NCBI GenBank assembly: GCA_027578815.1 | Contig: JANBTH010000107.1 | Span: 1 to 34,629 of the forward strand | DNA length: 34,629 bases | Source: Coemansia sp. RSA 1804 | Lineage: Eukaryota > Kickxellomycota > Kickxellomycetes > Kickxellales > Kickxellaceae | Direction of reading: 5' to 3' | In this document: piece by piece, positions 18,701-27,497 of the stretch | Layout of the letters: each line of letters starts with the position of its first letter | Position numbering within the stretch: position 1 is the first letter of the stretch | Notes under the pieces: model-generated | The model's database searches: none | What the model was told of the DNA's origin: nothing | Seen by the model: only the letters and a program-made list of their open reading frames with translations | Translations under genes and position numbers: made by a program

Positions 18701-20313
18701 GACGAGCAATGGCGATCCTTGACCAGATCATCAGCAGCGCAGACACCGTTCCGCGGGCGCTGTTTGCGTCGCCCAGGGCCGAGGACGAGTACGTGCGCAA
18801 GCAGGTGGATCTGCACAAGTACATTGATCTTCTAGTCGAGTCCGGGTTCTTGCAGCCGGCCACGCAGCTCGTGCTTCCGCCGTCGGGTACCGGGTCCGCG
18901 ATAGTCATGCTCCGTGCGTGCCCGAACGTTTGCGCCGACCGGATGGCCGCTGACAAGCTGCAGTCCCCGCGCTTTGACGCCAACCTGTACTTCAGCCTCA
19001 TCGACCGGCCGAGCGACCTGCTTCCGCACACGGACTCGACCAACGCGGCGGTGTTTGCCAACTCGTACCGGCTCCCCGTGCGGCGGTTCCTCATCCAGGC
19101 GGCGCTGTGTCGCACGGAACTGGAGCTGGGACAGAAGAGCATCAACGTTGGGAACATGCAGGTGGACGAGGCGAGCCGAAAATACCTGGTGATCCAGAAC
19201 CGCACGGAGACGCCTCTCATGTACGCGATCCGCAAGACCGGGTCAATAGCGTCCGGCGATATCCAGTTCGTCGACAACAACAGGTACGGCGTGGTGCGCG
19301 GGTTCGACAGCCGCAAGGTGGTGTTTGTGTTCAGTCCGTCGCTTAACGGCGTGTACAGCGAGCAGATCACCATTTCCAATGTGCTGGATCCGCAGGGCAG
19401 CAGGACGGCGATTCTCAAGGCCGTGGTCAGGCGTGCGTCAAAGTTCTACATCCAGTCTCTGGTTCTGGAGTTTGGCGGGCGGGCCAGAAGCGAGGCCGAT
19501 GGCGGCGGCGGTGACGGTGACGGCGACGGTGCCGAGGGCGCCGCGGATCCTGCGGCCGAGACGCTGCGTGTTGGCCAGACGAGCAGCGATGTCCAGGTCC
19601 TGACGATCAAGAACATGACGCCCAAGACCAGGTATCTGGTTGCCATGCCGGCGCCGCCTGGCCAGGACCCAGTTCCAGTTCCAGTTCCATTTCCAGTTCC
19701 AGTTCCAGTTCCAGCGCCAGCGCCAGCGCCAGAGCCCGCGCAGCCTGCCGCCCCCGCGGACGTGGTGCTGGAGCCGGTGTTTGCCTCCGACGTGGCGTGG
19801 TCGGCGGCGTCCAAGAGCAGACAGCAGCACTATGACCGCGAGACCGAGGAGAAGATCGAGTCCCTGGAGCAGAAGATCAAGATTGCGGTGAGGAAGAACC
19901 GTCCCGAGAAGATCGAAAAGTACCGCCAGAAGCTTGCGAAGCTGCGCGGCGCGGGTCCGGCGCCCGAGAGCACCGCTGCGGACGCGGTGGCTGCGGGAGC
20001 GGCTGCGTCAACGGCTGCGGCGGGGCGCGACGAGGTGGTCATCCGGCGGCTGGAGAACAACAGGCAGGTTGCGCTGACGCTGCCGCCGCACTGCGCGGCC
20101 GACATCCCGCTGGTTGTTGTTCCGCGGGTGACTGCGGGCGGGCGCATGCGGGGCTCAGCGTCGCCGGACGGGGATGCGGAGGCCGATGTGGAGGCGGTTG
20201 GCCGTGTTGTCGTGCACGAGGAGAAGGACAAGGATAACGTCAAGGTCGTCACGCTCAGGGCGGTGGTCCGTGTGCGTCCGCACGACTTCTTGATGCAGGG
20301 CGCCCCGCCGTAA
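15703..20313 (+). CDS. Large protein with ASH/Hydin-type (MSP-like) Ig repeats
   Basis: 1536 residues from the first in-frame ATG (the frame is open 54 bp further, but only to TTG), intronless. I see at least five or six units of the ASH (ASPM-SPD-2-Hydin) pattern: a FGD/FGNV-G motif, then a strand of the type I.L.N.S. Examples are near residues 269-310 (RVYIDDCVIGKLYERVLTIRN), 389-430 (DINFGDCTSGLWYNREITLKN), 652-700 (LLDFGNVDVGMLKTMYMQVEN), 767-800 (FVDFGTVSLGSRALRRINLQN) and 1136-1244. Low-complexity acidic/Ser/Ala regions separate them. Near 1320-1345 is a Pro-Val/Pro-Ala repeat, and a coiled coil follows at 1377-1416. ASH proteins in animals and protists serve cilia, centrosomes or spindle poles. 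The role in fungi is not known to me. No signal peptide or membrane segment is evident. Confidence 0.75.
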   Translation: MSSFQGSPPQQRGPTIPPPTTANYGLLASSANGLFSVRGLPQSTHIDKIYLNGLHLLLPFWITNESAARVSLDLVMPADGSVKFQRDNANWNAVPACSRASYVDIVKNDQGDYGEGPSCDGEGGPDEVTMECNAGIQKEFSEVFNQIDGISRLELAPRETVELVLLYVCNNPKNGAQTPVHSRRPSLGQQSSAQPASGSVSVVGSTSDLVSLGGSRSGDRQRPHYQYMSSVNGIRIQAVSDADNQQQQTIVDHYSVNLRTSYCKSVLEVDPPTSRVYIDDCVIGKLYERVLTIRNASEIGLDWSMTVVETTDTTSLSPLQLLDNNMDPMSDGHLAAGESSQMLIRYTPQAAGESLCRFLIENKNDPANQRYWVFRARVSQRPKPKLVELLSDPDINFGDCTSGLWYNREITLKNVSESPVAMRFRVEGNTSNLKMKSSVKAKQDHSGELSAKSVNDDSHQQQHQQHHRSDNASNAAETPASSRSDGGMGDDNASEGANVSANANDTRDEASSAAENESQGQSLGAGRTTIAIAAAAAATARQEALDLDRRTHHPRSRLAASYGPQPAHFDEVLIKPGSVRTVVLSLTGKPVASASVNAGQFDRLTFTFFCEYTASAGTKQAPRPPKSTLAGDKADDRLSLPCTVNMCTPFVRVSPQLLDFGNVDVGMLKTMYMQVENVSQVAATVQCNLESKVINCVRSAIVIPPLQTRSVRVDIYPRRINARYRKQIIVRNKHNRLNDNVVEVRSVHIDQRQMAFHNMFYKTLVPQNEQNFVDFGTVSLGSRALRRINLQNLCRCAVTIGLATGSDGASDDSESMVVVYTVVPLVKDGRVTQTARDIATQLPLLERQAAMHSSIEAFKEHSRAASSPKAQPRAGFARPPRDVGALPQPQPLLQPLPQKTRLRALPAGVFVDKAVERGHACLVPFRAGRWPSAPAQAQPLSIEYLDLPSARRRGRPAVRILEHGTVNEPLPPPQPLVEAAPRELQAPMEAEDAAATATIRRAMAILDQIISSADTVPRALFASPRAEDEYVRKQVDLHKYIDLLVESGFLQPATQLVLPPSGTGSAIVMLRACPNVCADRMAADKLQSPRFDANLYFSLIDRPSDLLPHTDSTNAAVFANSYRLPVRRFLIQAALCRTELELGQKSINVGNMQVDEASRKYLVIQNRTETPLMYAIRKTGSIASGDIQFVDNNRYGVVRGFDSRKVVFVFSPSLNGVYSEQITISNVLDPQGSRTAILKAVVRRASKFYIQSLVLEFGGRARSEADGGGGDGDGDGAEGAADPAAETLRVGQTSSDVQVLTIKNMTPKTRYLVAMPAPPGQDPVPVPVPFPVPVPVPAPAPAPEPAQPAAPADVVLEPVFASDVAWSAASKSRQQHYDRETEEKIESLEQKIKIAVRKNRPEKIEKYRQKLAKLRGAGPAPESTAADAVAAGAAASTAAAGRDEVVIRRLENNRQVALTLPPHCAADIPLVVVPRVTAGGRMRGSASPDGDAEADVEAVGRVVVHEEKDKDNVKVVTLRAVVRVRPHDFLMQGAPP
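19671..19736 (+). repeat. In-frame hexanucleotide tract encoding Pro-Val/Pro-Ala repeats
   Basis: CCAGTT units in tandem, one changed to CCATTT, then CCAGCG units. They encode alternating Pro with Val, Phe and then Ala. The tract lies between the last ASH-like unit and the C-terminal coiled coil. It is a typical slippage-prone coding minisatellite that keeps frame because the unit is 6 bp. Confidence 0.85.
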
Positions 20314-20346
20314 GAGCGGGAACTGTGTTGCGTTTTCTTTGTTGGC

Positions 20347-20347
20347 G

Positions 20348-20380
<33 letters not shown>
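20347..20380 (+). repeat. (GTT)n microsatellite between convergent genes
   Basis: About eleven GTT units in the 177-bp gap separating the ASH-gene stop and the MCM7 stop. Transcribed as (GUU)n in the ASH mRNA 3' UTR and (AAC)n if MCM7 transcripts read through. Confidence 0.9.
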
Positions 20381-20444
20381 CTGCATGTCTTTAGTTTAAA
20401 GACGCTGGACTGGATAACACTAGAACGAGAGTGAGAGTGAAAGG

Positions 20445-20450
20445 AATAAA
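20445..20450 (+). terminator. Candidate poly(A) signal for the ASH-domain gene
   Basis: AATAAA 132 bp after the ASH-gene stop and 41 bp before the MCM7 stop codon on the other strand. Confidence 0.45.
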
Positions 20451-20490
20451 GATAGATAGCAAAATAGAAAGAACGCAGGGCCCTCGGCGA

Positions 20491-23100
20491 CTAGCTGGCG
20501 GCGGGGGCGCTGACAAAGGTGATGCGGGTGCGGGTGACGTTGGTCTGCAGGATGTTGATGTCCTCGTACTGCTTGAGACAGCGGCTGAGATCGGCCTCCG
20601 AGAACCCGGCGTCGCGTACGCGCCCAAGCACGTCGGCGTAGCCGAGCTGGGGCAGCGAGGCGGAACCGGCGGGGCCGGCGGCGGCGCGCGCGGTGGCCAG
20701 GCTGCGCGTGAGAATGGCAAACACGGCGGACACCGCATCGGTGCGCTGGCGACGCTCGCCGTAGAGCCCGGCGGCGGCGGCAGCAGCAGCAGCGGGCTGC
20801 GCGTCAAGCGTGACGTGCGCGGCGTCCATCAGACGGAGCGCCTCGTCGACATCCAGCGACGCAACGGTGTCGGCGCGACGGACGCGCGCGTGGGCCTGCG
20901 CAAGACGCAGAATGGCTAGCAGCGTGCGCGGCGTGGTTGCGCCGATGGCCGAGCGCGCAGCGGCAGCGCGAGCGGGCGCCAGCGCGGCCTTGTACTGCTG
21001 GCGCAGCTGCACGTAGGCGCCCACCACGTAGTCGGCCACGGCGCGCGGCAGCACCGGCGTGCGCGCACGGGCCGACGCGACAAAGTGGCGCAGCAGATCG
21101 GCGTCGATGCCGGCGGATGCAGGGTCGTCGGGGTGGCGGCCGTGCGTGTGCACCCAGGCCACGTGGCGCGCCAGCTGCAGATCGTCCTGCGCGCTCGGCC
21201 GGTCCAGCATCAGGAACAGCACGTCGAAGCGGCTGAGCAGCGCGGCCGGCAGGTTGATGTTCTCCTCGGGCGTCAGACGCGGGTTGTAGCGGCTGCGCGC
21301 CGGGTTGGCTGCTGCCAGAATGGATGCGCGCGCGTTGAGCGTGGTGGTGATGCCGGCCTTGGAGATCGAGATGGTCTGCTGCTCCATGACCTCGTGGATT
21401 GCCGTGCGGTCCGCCTCGTCCATCTTGTCGAACTCGTCGATGCAGCACACGCCGTTGTCGGCCAGCACCAGCGCGCCGCCCTCGAGCACCATCTCGCCCG
21501 TAGTGCTGTCGCGCATCACCGCCGCCGTCAGACCCACGCCCGACGATCCGCGGCCCGTCGTGTACACGCCGCGCGGCGCTACCTTGGCCACAAACCGCAG
21601 CAGCTGCGACTTGGCCACACCTGGGTCGCCCATAAGACACACGTTGATGTCGCCGCGGATTGCCATGCCGTCGCGCGTGCGCTTGGTCGGCGCCGCCACC
21701 AGCTGCAGCAGCAGCGCCTTCTTCACGTCGGCATGTCCGAAGATCTCCGGCGCAATCGCACGCGACACGCGCCCGTACGCATCCGGCTCCTCCTCCACCT
21801 GCGCCAGCCGCGCGCGCATCTCGTCCGTCAGCTCCGCCGCGAGTTCGTCGTACCGCTTCTTCAGCGGCCGCACATGGTGCGCCTCCAGCAGCGTGTCGGC
21901 CAGCAGCCCTGCGCGCAGTGCGCGGAACCCAGTGTACGGCTGCGGCAGAAACACGCCGCCGATGTGTGCCACGTCGCCCGGATTGAGCTTGCGCACCGTG
22001 CTCTCGTAGCAATGGACCGTCAGCGTGCGCGGAATGTCGCCCATCGGCACCTGGTCCGTCAGCTCCTGCAGCTTGACCTCCTGGAACCGCACAAACCGAC
22101 TGCCACGCGTCTGCTTGTGCAGCTTCCCGCGGCTGCGGTTGCCCACGCACCGTGCGCTCTGGCACTGGCTCAGCGGCATGAACTGCCGCGTCTTGACCTC
22201 CTGGAACACTTCGCTGCCGCACGCGTCACACAGATACGCTGCCACCACCATTGCTGGCCGCACCTCCGACACGCGCGTCACAATTCCGCGCACTGTCACC
22301 AGTCGCCCGATCTGGCTGGCGCCCACCTCGCGCACTGCCTGCGCCTTCTGTGCAGCCCGCGCGATGAACTTCACCGTATACCGCCGCGTGAGGATTGCTG
22401 GGAACGACTCGGCATCAGCCGCACCGCCTGACCCTGCCTCCGCTGCTGCTGCTGCTGCATCCTTGCCGCCGCCGCCTCCCATCAGCGCCTCGCGATCACG
22501 CCTGTCGCGGTCGCGTCTTGCCTGGAAGATCACATCCAGCACGTCCGCCTCCGGGTCCTCCATTGCGCTGGCATCCGGCTCCGGCATCATCTTGTCGATT
22601 GCCTTGCTGAACAGCTCCACGTACGCCTTCGCGTTGTTCTCGATACGGAAAGCAAGCGACGAGTTGAATGCAAACGGCGGGTGGCCTCCGCTGTTCTCCA
22701 CCTCGAACCTTCTGACATCGTCCAACGCTATCTCCACAGTGTCCGCTGTGCGGTTAGCTACCTGCTGCAGCAGCTCCTTGTACTTTTGCTGTGGCTCTGC
22801 CAGCGTCAGCTCCGCCATCATCTCGATGCCCCCCTCGTCATCATCCACCTCCATCGCCTGCTTCTTGCCCCCGCCATCCGTGAACTTCTCCAGAAACTGC
22901 GTTATTTTGTCTATTGTTGCCACGTTGTTACATAATAGTTAGTGTGCGTTCTGTCTTCCTCGCTATCTTACTCTTTGCCACACGCGCCACTTCCCTGCTA
23001 CTGTTGCTGCTCATAAGCACGAGGCTAGCTGTCTTTTGCAATACTTACCAACTTCGCTTTCGTAGTCGACAACCGAGCGGATAGCTGATAGCGCACTCAT
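20491..23100 (-). CDS. MCM7: DNA replication licensing factor MCM7 (two exons)
   Basis: Exon 1 is 23100-23049 (52 nt) and exon 2 is 22910-20491, with a 138-nt intron (GTAAGT...CTAACT...AATAG). The product is 823 residues. The long open frame alone has no ATG at its 5' end. Splicing supplies MSALSAIRSVVDYESEV joined to DKITQFLEKF, resembling the DYE-K-IK-FL start of MCM7 relatives. Seen: zinc motif CDACG...CQSARC, QTRGSRFVRFQEVKLQELTD and VPMGDIPRTL, which are MCM7-type. In the AAA+ core: Walker A GDPGVAKSQ (445-453), Walker B CIDEFD (507-512), Arg finger SRF (577-579). MCM7 is one of six subunits of the MCM2-7 helicase loaded at origins in G1 and active in the CMG complex. It is nuclear and essential. 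Confidence 0.96.
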
Positions 23101-23879
23101 CTTTCTTTGCTTCTACTTTCTCTTTTAGAAACTTCAAAAATAAATGTAGTTGCAAGTGCTTTATTATCTGCTGCTTTATCAGCTGACTGACCAGACAAAC
23201 CGTGGTTCTAACCGCCTTGTTTCTATTGTAAACAATAAGAATATGCAATAAATTTAACCCCAAAACACCGCGCAAGAGTAAAAGAAAAAATAAACACAAA
23301 TAAATAGAATAGAAAAAAGATTTGTGGATGGAAACACGTAAACAAAAGATGGCCGGCTGTTTTTTAAAACTAAAATGCATAGCAAACATCCCGCTCATAA
23401 TAAATGCTTAGTGTATGCGTATTTTGCTTACTTTTTTTTTCTGATTCCCTGCTGCCATCAGATTGGTTGGATCTGGATCTGTTTACTTTAATTTCGTTCC
23501 CCTAAACAGTATTTCTAACTGGTTCCAGATAGCCACAACAATGCACATTCTGCCACTCAATCAGTCACTAGACTTTCTGGGCGTACTCAGCTACTGCTTT
23601 TCCTCTTAGTAGACAGCAGTAGTTATCACGCATTCACAGCTTGTATTCATCTGCTTCACTTTGGATAGTGCAAAACATGTTTATTGAATAAAGCGAATAT
23701 CTCTTGGTCAAGAATGACACAATGACATGAGAGAGAGAGAGAGAAAAAGAGAGAAATTACACAATGGACACCCCTTCCTATGCCCACCACACAAGAAAAC
23801 AAGCTAACAAACAAAAACGAAACCCTACCATTCCAGCTGCTTCAAGGTTGTGTGGAGCTTTCGCATCCTCCGTCCATCC
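23101..23879. promoter_or_regulatory. MCM7 upstream region
   Basis: 779 bp between the 3' end of the AFF-like gene and the MCM7 ATG. It is AT-rich, with a (GA)n run at about 23729-23744. The only long frame (23045-23398, -) overlaps MCM7 exon 1 and its leader and has no recognisable domain. I could not identify an MCB-type ACGCGT cell-cycle box with confidence. Confidence 0.4.
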
Positions 23880-26231
23880 CTACGGTGTCTCCTTCTGGTT
23901 CGGCATCTTCAATGCCAGTCCAAGACGGCTTAGCCATTCGTGGTCGATCTGCCGCACAAAGTTGGCCACATCCAGCGGATTTGACGTTGCCCCGACCGGA
24001 TATGCAACGGCTGGCCATCTTTTGGTATACGGACTCGACCGTATTTCAAACGGCCCAAGCCGGGGCGCAATTTCCTGGCAGCGGCCCCATGTCTGCGGGA
24101 ACAGCCGCGATACATGGTGCGCGCTGAGCTGCGTCCGCCACCCTTGCTCGTACTTTTCCATTTCGCCTGTGTACTTGGAAATGTCCGCAACCGCCTGCTT
24201 GATCCGCTCAGGATCCTTTCCATGCTGCGTGATCTCTGCCGAAACCGACAGCAGCTGGTAGTATACGCATGCTGAGATCAGTCCAGTACATCCGCGAAAT
24301 GCAGCAAGCTCTCTGCTGTCGCATCTTTTGTACAGGTATTCGCAGATGCCGAGCATTGTCTGCCAGTTCTTACTCACGTCTGATGGCGAATAGAATGCAC
24401 GTCGGCACCAAAAGTCCTCCAGGCAACAGGAGAGCGATTCTAGATAATGCCCTATTTCAAGCTCTACCCGGCCGCCTGGGTCGCGCTCGCTATCGCCGTT
24501 CCGCTTAAACGACCTCATAAAGTTCTCTAGACGAGTGGACTGTCGCCGCAGCTGCTCAATCTCTGACGCCTGCATGGTTGCCCCGATGCCCTTTGGCCCA
24601 TCGGACCCTACTGCCAGCATGCTTTTAACGCTCTCGCGGCTGGCCGATCTTTGTTGCATTATCCCTGTGGACGCTTGCTTCTCCAGACCACGACCTCGCT
24701 TCAAATCCCCATCACGTAAATGCAATTTCGACACCATCTTAGAGCTAGCCTTCTGGGCATCTTCGGGCACAAGCAGCTCTACTGCCTCGACGCTGCTCTT
24801 CTTCTCGCTAGCTACTGACGGTGACCTAGATCGCGACATTCGCGACGCAAGTGCAGAGGCGGCTTTTGGTTCAGCTGGTGCGTTTCTGCTGTCTCCATGC
24901 ATGGCGATTTTTCGTATCGGCTGTGACGGCGATATAGAAGATGACTGCGAGTTGGACGTTGTCTGGTGTGCTGGTGACGGTGGTTGCAGAGTCGTATACG
25001 GCAAAGTTGGCTCAATATCACCATTGTTGCGGGTGGATACAGACGATTTACGAGCACGCTTTTTGTCAAGTCGCTGGACTTCGTCGTTTATATAGTCGGT
25101 CGGTGCTTGGCGTTTGTTGTTTGATATGGCTGACAGTGCTTCGATTAGTTGGCGGCGAGCCTTTTTTGGAACGCGTATATGCAATGTAAAGTGGGACAAC
25201 GGCTGGTTTTGACTCGGCTTTGTTATCTCATCATCCTCCGCTGTTGGATCTAGCTCGCGAGCTACACTCCCATTCCGTTTCTGGTCGGCAGATCTGCTTA
25301 TGGCCCGATACTCATTGGGTCCCCGCTCAATTTCAATAACAGGATACGAACCACTGATGTATTTCTGCTTATTATTCTCTTCTGAGTTGTCGCTTGGCAC
25401 TGTGTCGCCTTTTCTCGGAGATGGATTTACGACATCTTGTTGCCTTTTCTTTTCGAGTTTGAATTTCTGCTGCTGCTGCTGCTGCTTCTGTTGCTGCTGC
25501 TCTTTTTCTCTTTGCTGGTTCTGTTCCAGCCGTACTTGGAGCTTGTCTAATCCCCTTTGTAGGTTGACTAGACGCTCAATCGATGGAATATCAATAGATA
25601 GATGGTCCGGCAGTGAGAAATTAAGCGCATCTACCCTACTCTTGGCCTCCGATACAACGACAGTCTTAACAAACTTGGAATTCTCTAACCCAGAAGTCTT
25701 TCCATAAAGGCCGGTGGTGCGGGCAGTGGCTGCAGCTGGCTGTGGACTCCGCTTCATGTAGCTCAACAGATTGTCAAGTGTTGAAAGCTTTTCACGGTCG
25801 GCGGCATGCTGCATGGGCACAGAAACCTTTGCTGGTTTGAGAGGAGCAGCGGAGCCATTTGCCGGGTTATTAAAATTCGAGGCAGGTGATGTGCTGCTGT
25901 GTGCAGGCGACATGCCGGAACCGGCAGATGAAAGTGCCAGGTGCTGGCCAGCCGGGTTGGACCTCTCCTCTACCGACCTTGGGGCCGTATTCTGAACAGA
26001 CGCTTGCTGAAGAAGTCCCATTTTGTCGAGTCCTAGGAATGTGTAACCCTCTGGTATTTTGCTTCGCACCTCTTGTCCAAAGTGTTCCCGGAAGCTGTTT
26101 ATGCCGGCAGCAAAGTCTGCTCTATTAAGCAGGCTAAATCCCTGCGACATTCCAGACGGCTCCATTTCGTTTGTTGTGGAATCTGCTGTTGTCGGTGTTA
26201 CTGTTTCTGGAGTCGAGATAGAGGCGCTCAT
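23880..26231 (-). CDS. Uncharacterised protein, possible AFF4/Ebp1-like C-terminal domain
   Basis: 783 residues, intronless, ATG at 26231-26229. The N-terminal two thirds are low-complexity and Ser/Pro/Gln-rich, with a Gln-rich charged stretch at about residues 234-263 (likely coiled coil) and many RS/SP dipeptides, as in nuclear regulators. A folded helical region starts near 557: RRQSTRLENFMRSFKR, then EIGHYLESLSCCLEDFWCRR, NWQTMLGICEYLYKRC and ACVYYQLLSVSAEI. The helix order recalls the C-terminal homology domain of AFF scaffold proteins (super elongation complex) and fission-yeast Ebp1. That match is from pattern memory only and could be wrong. There are no membrane segments. Codon composition is less GC-rich than MCM7. 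If right, it would bind ELL/EAF and aid Pol II elongation. Confidence 0.6.
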   Translation of the reverse strand: MSASISTPETVTPTTADSTTNEMEPSGMSQGFSLLNRADFAAGINSFREHFGQEVRSKIPEGYTFLGLDKMGLLQQASVQNTAPRSVEERSNPAGQHLALSSAGSGMSPAHSSTSPASNFNNPANGSAAPLKPAKVSVPMQHAADREKLSTLDNLLSYMKRSPQPAAATARTTGLYGKTSGLENSKFVKTVVVSEAKSRVDALNFSLPDHLSIDIPSIERLVNLQRGLDKLQVRLEQNQQREKEQQQQKQQQQQQKFKLEKKRQQDVVNPSPRKGDTVPSDNSEENNKQKYISGSYPVIEIERGPNEYRAISRSADQKRNGSVARELDPTAEDDEITKPSQNQPLSHFTLHIRVPKKARRQLIEALSAISNNKRQAPTDYINDEVQRLDKKRARKSSVSTRNNGDIEPTLPYTTLQPPSPAHQTTSNSQSSSISPSQPIRKIAMHGDSRNAPAEPKAASALASRMSRSRSPSVASEKKSSVEAVELLVPEDAQKASSKMVSKLHLRDGDLKRGRGLEKQASTGIMQQRSASRESVKSMLAVGSDGPKGIGATMQASEIEQLRRQSTRLENFMRSFKRNGDSERDPGGRVELEIGHYLESLSCCLEDFWCRRAFYSPSDVSKNWQTMLGICEYLYKRCDSRELAAFRGCTGLISACVYYQLLSVSAEITQHGKDPERIKQAVADISKYTGEMEKYEQGWRTQLSAHHVSRLFPQTWGRCQEIAPRLGPFEIRSSPYTKRWPAVAYPVGATSNPLDVANFVRQIDHEWLSRLGLALKMPNQKETP

Positions 26232-27497
26232 TCTATTTACACGCTGGTGTGGTTGGCTCTACCACTGAATTGAAAGGTCTTTCGACGCTGCAAGCGAAAG
26301 ATAGAAGAAATGTTTAAATATAAATTGTCCACAAGAGGCGACCGCTCGATATTCCCGTATGGCTGAATTTCAAATGCACTAGGATTTTAATTAAGGTGCT
26401 GTCTAAATATACAAAAGGGAAGAGGAGGAGAATTTGAGTATTGAAATAACCAAGTGTTGGTTTATCGCCTGTTTTGAGTGCAAGGGAAAATAGAGACCTG
26501 GTGAATTCTGGGGGGGGTGGGGGACTGCGTATTGGACGTCTAAAATATAAATGACGACTTCTTTAAGGAGATTTGGAGTAAAAGGCAGAAAAGTCACTCC
26601 TGAATATAAAGGTGCAAAGAAAATGCCAGCCAACGCGGGTACCAGCTTATGCCTGCATCAAAGCCTGAGATTAACAAGAAAGAGAAATATGCCTAATGAA
26701 GACTAGAAATTAGAATGTTTATTAACAGAAAGAGAAAAAGAGTGGGTTATGGATTTTTCTTTGCTAAAGGGGAATAAAGCAAGAAAAGGAGATAGAAAGG
26801 AGTAAAAAGGGTTGTAAAATGAAGTGGCTGAGAAGGGGAAAAGTAATGTGAAGCGCGTCTAGTAGTATCAGAGTCGTTTGTGCTGTGTCAAGAAACGAAA
26901 TCTGCTATTCCAGCTACTACAAGATGGGATATTGCACCAATACAATGTAACCATATCGACATTACGATACATCACCGTTATCTACTTGCAAATGAAAAGA
27001 CAGTAGGTGTGAACCAAAGCAAGTTCGGAAAACATACATGGTGTGTTGTCTGAATAACGAATAATCTATGAGCATGTCAAAACATTATAGCCCAATGTCA
27101 AAAGTGACACCATGTACCTTTTCCACCACCTTGTCAAAGAAATAGGCTAAAAAACCTGTTTGGCATATATGCGTCTATGAAATCTCAATAAAGTATCCAA
27201 CATCGTAAAAACGGTACTATTACTTTAACTTTTTTTAACAGAAAGAAAAGCCAGAAATATATAACGAGTGTGTTATAAAGAAAAAACAGACACCAAAATA
27301 GAGCTAGAAAAATGAAAAAAGAGAGAATGGACCAAAAGGAAGAATGAAAATATAAAAAGGCAAATGCTTAGCGTTTAACCATATTGACACTTTTGTAGTA
27401 GTAGTCTATTCCCCGCCCTCCCTCTCTCTGTTTATTCAAAGGAATCAGGTCTTGAATGGCGTGAGAAGGGGGACAACGGTGTTTTGTCGCACTAGAC
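26232..27497. other. Long AT-rich intergenic region, no supported gene
   Basis: 1266 bp between eIF4A (3' side) and the AFF-like gene (5' side), both - strand. Many A-rich purine tracts (26690-26870 and 27290-27360). A G-rich run (GGGGGGGG T GGGGG type) at about 26510-26523. Stops are frequent in all frames, and the 76-codon - frame at 26403-26633 has no features. A TATA-like TTTATATTTAAA on the - strand (about 26314-26325) lies 85-95 bp upstream of the AFF-like ATG. Confidence 0.5.

Noticed and set aside
17617..18816. 399-codon - frame inside the ASH-domain gene
   Set aside because: Shadow of GC-rich coding DNA; His/Arg-rich with no motif.
20804..22431. Long alternative frames in MCM7 (472 codons -, 448 codons +)
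   Set aside because: Shadows of the MCM7 frame, which carries all AAA+ motifs.
23045..23398. 117-codon - frame upstream of MCM7
   Set aside because: Overlaps MCM7 exon 1 and its donor in another frame; composition is that of AT-rich noncoding DNA.
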